A stretch of 13,917 nucleotides of DNA from Firmicutes bacterium UBA5286 (GTDB taxonomy: Bacteria; Bacillota; Proteinivoracia; UBA4975). Shown one piece after another: positions 13,344-13,917 of the stretch. The notes below the pieces were generated by a model. It had not been told where the DNA came from. It saw only the letters and a list, made by a program, of their open reading frames with translations, and searched no databases. The DNA lies in assembly GCA_002408465.1 (NCBI GenBank), contig DHSM01000032.1, positions 1-13,917 of the forward strand, in the 5' to 3' direction. A program made the position numbers and the translations under genes. Position 1 is the first letter of the stretch; each line of letters begins with the position of its first letter.

Positions 13344-13917
13344 ATGGAAACACCTTTTGGCGTGTCCAACTATGAAATTGATTACCCTTTGTTCTTAAAA
13401 TTTTTCAGGTTTCATAACCAAAGAGGATTGCGCCGGTATGTTTTTATCCTGGCCTATATCTTAATCGCTGTGGGAATCTTGTCCGGATCAATCTATTTTT
13501 TGACTGTTGGTTTCAATGAAAGTATGCTGCGTTTAATGGGTATTCTCATCCTGGGCTTATTGCTGCTACTGTATCTCAACTGGGTTTATCCCAGGATATT
13601 ATACAAATACGCTCGGAATATGTACGAAGTGCCTTTGACCCTGCAGCTCTTTACTGACTATGTCCAGCTTGATGCCAAAGGGGCAAAATACTCCGGCAAA
13701 TCCGAGACCAAGTACGAGGCTCTGGACAGCGCTTTTGAGACAGATGACATGTTCTTTATGTACCTGACTAAGCGTCAGGCCTACCTTCTTGCCAAGGATA
13801 CCATTTCCCCTGAGGTTGCTATGAGGTTGCGCTCGATTCTGCAGGCGAAGCTGGGGGCAAAGTATAAGTGCCTGAGCCGAGAATTTTCCGGAAAGAACCG
13901 AAAACGGCAGAACATCT
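13344..13917 (+). CDS. YcxB-like membrane protein, 3' end outside window
   Basis: At least 191 residues, open at the right edge. Two adjacent membrane segments (about 32-54 and 63-82) follow a short cytoplasmic N-terminus. A soluble domain follows, with LTLQLFTDYVQLDAKGAKYSG (about 98-118), YEALDSAFETDDMFFMYLTKRQAYLLAKD (about 124-152) and SPEVAMRLRSIL. This order of two helices followed by this beta-type segment is characteristic of the YcxB-like family, whose function is unknown. The highly basic stretch SGKNRKRQN at the edge suggests the end is near. The start ATG at 13344 has AGGAGG 7 bp upstream. It lies 69 bp after pcp with no terminator in between, so it may be read from the pcp promoter. 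Confidence 0.75.
   Translation, partial: METPFGVSNYEIDYPLFLKFFRFHNQRGLRRYVFILAYILIAVGILSGSIYFLTVGFNESMLRLMGILILGLLLLLYLNWVYPRILYKYARNMYEVPLTLQLFTDYVQLDAKGAKYSGKSETKYEALDSAFETDDMFFMYLTKRQAYLLAKDTISPEVAMRLRSILQAKLGAKYKCLSREFSGKNRKRQNI

Overview
The window looks like a chromosomal segment of a low-to-mid GC Bacillota, probably an anaerobic Clostridia-type organism. The evidence is strong Shine-Dalgarno (AGGAGG-type) sites, sigma-A-like promoters, frequent GTG/TTG starts, and characteristic families: CvfB, PepT, Pcp, DUF5667, YcxB-like, and a TetR/MMPL/YhgE-type operon. No species can be named from the sequence alone. There are no rRNA or tRNA genes, CRISPR arrays or recognisable transposases.

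Left part (1-1483): the N-terminal two thirds of TypA/BipA on the minus strand, with a good sigma-A promoter. A G-rich tract with quadruplex potential lies immediately upstream of the -35 box. Divergent from it is a radical SAM enzyme with TRAM-like and helix-hairpin-helix C-terminal domains (COG1031 type, 1482-3110).

Middle part (2947-5471): the most unusual feature. The last 199 bp of the radical SAM locus (its HhH domain, stop codon and 35 bp beyond) are repeated without a mismatch at 4185-4383. The two copies enclose about 1.04 kb that is visibly AT-richer than its surroundings. It carries one complete transcription unit: an exported DUF5667 protein followed by two hairpins. This is the topology of a small cassette integrated at a gene 3' end, but no recombinase is present. 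The second repeat copy ends 2 bp before the stop codon of a convergent DUF2804 gene. The 12-bp motif CGTCCCCGGTGT, resembling the end of a REP-type palindrome, occurs three times in the same orientation here (3129, 4367, 5460).

Right-middle (5472-10036): a tight minus-strand operon of a TetR-family regulator, an MMPL/RND-type exporter and an exported YhgE/Pip-like protein with Leu/Gly heptads, closed by a strong terminator. It has a recognisable sigma-A promoter.

Right part (10037-13917): cvfB on the plus strand; a short, possibly frameshifted small ORF; a bidirectional terminator; pepT (tripeptidase) on the minus strand; divergently pcp (pyroglutamyl peptidase); then a partial YcxB-like membrane protein running off the edge. 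PepT and Pcp together suggest peptide scavenging.

For several genes the Shine-Dalgarno position favours a start slightly downstream of the longest reading frame. These choices are given in the entries.
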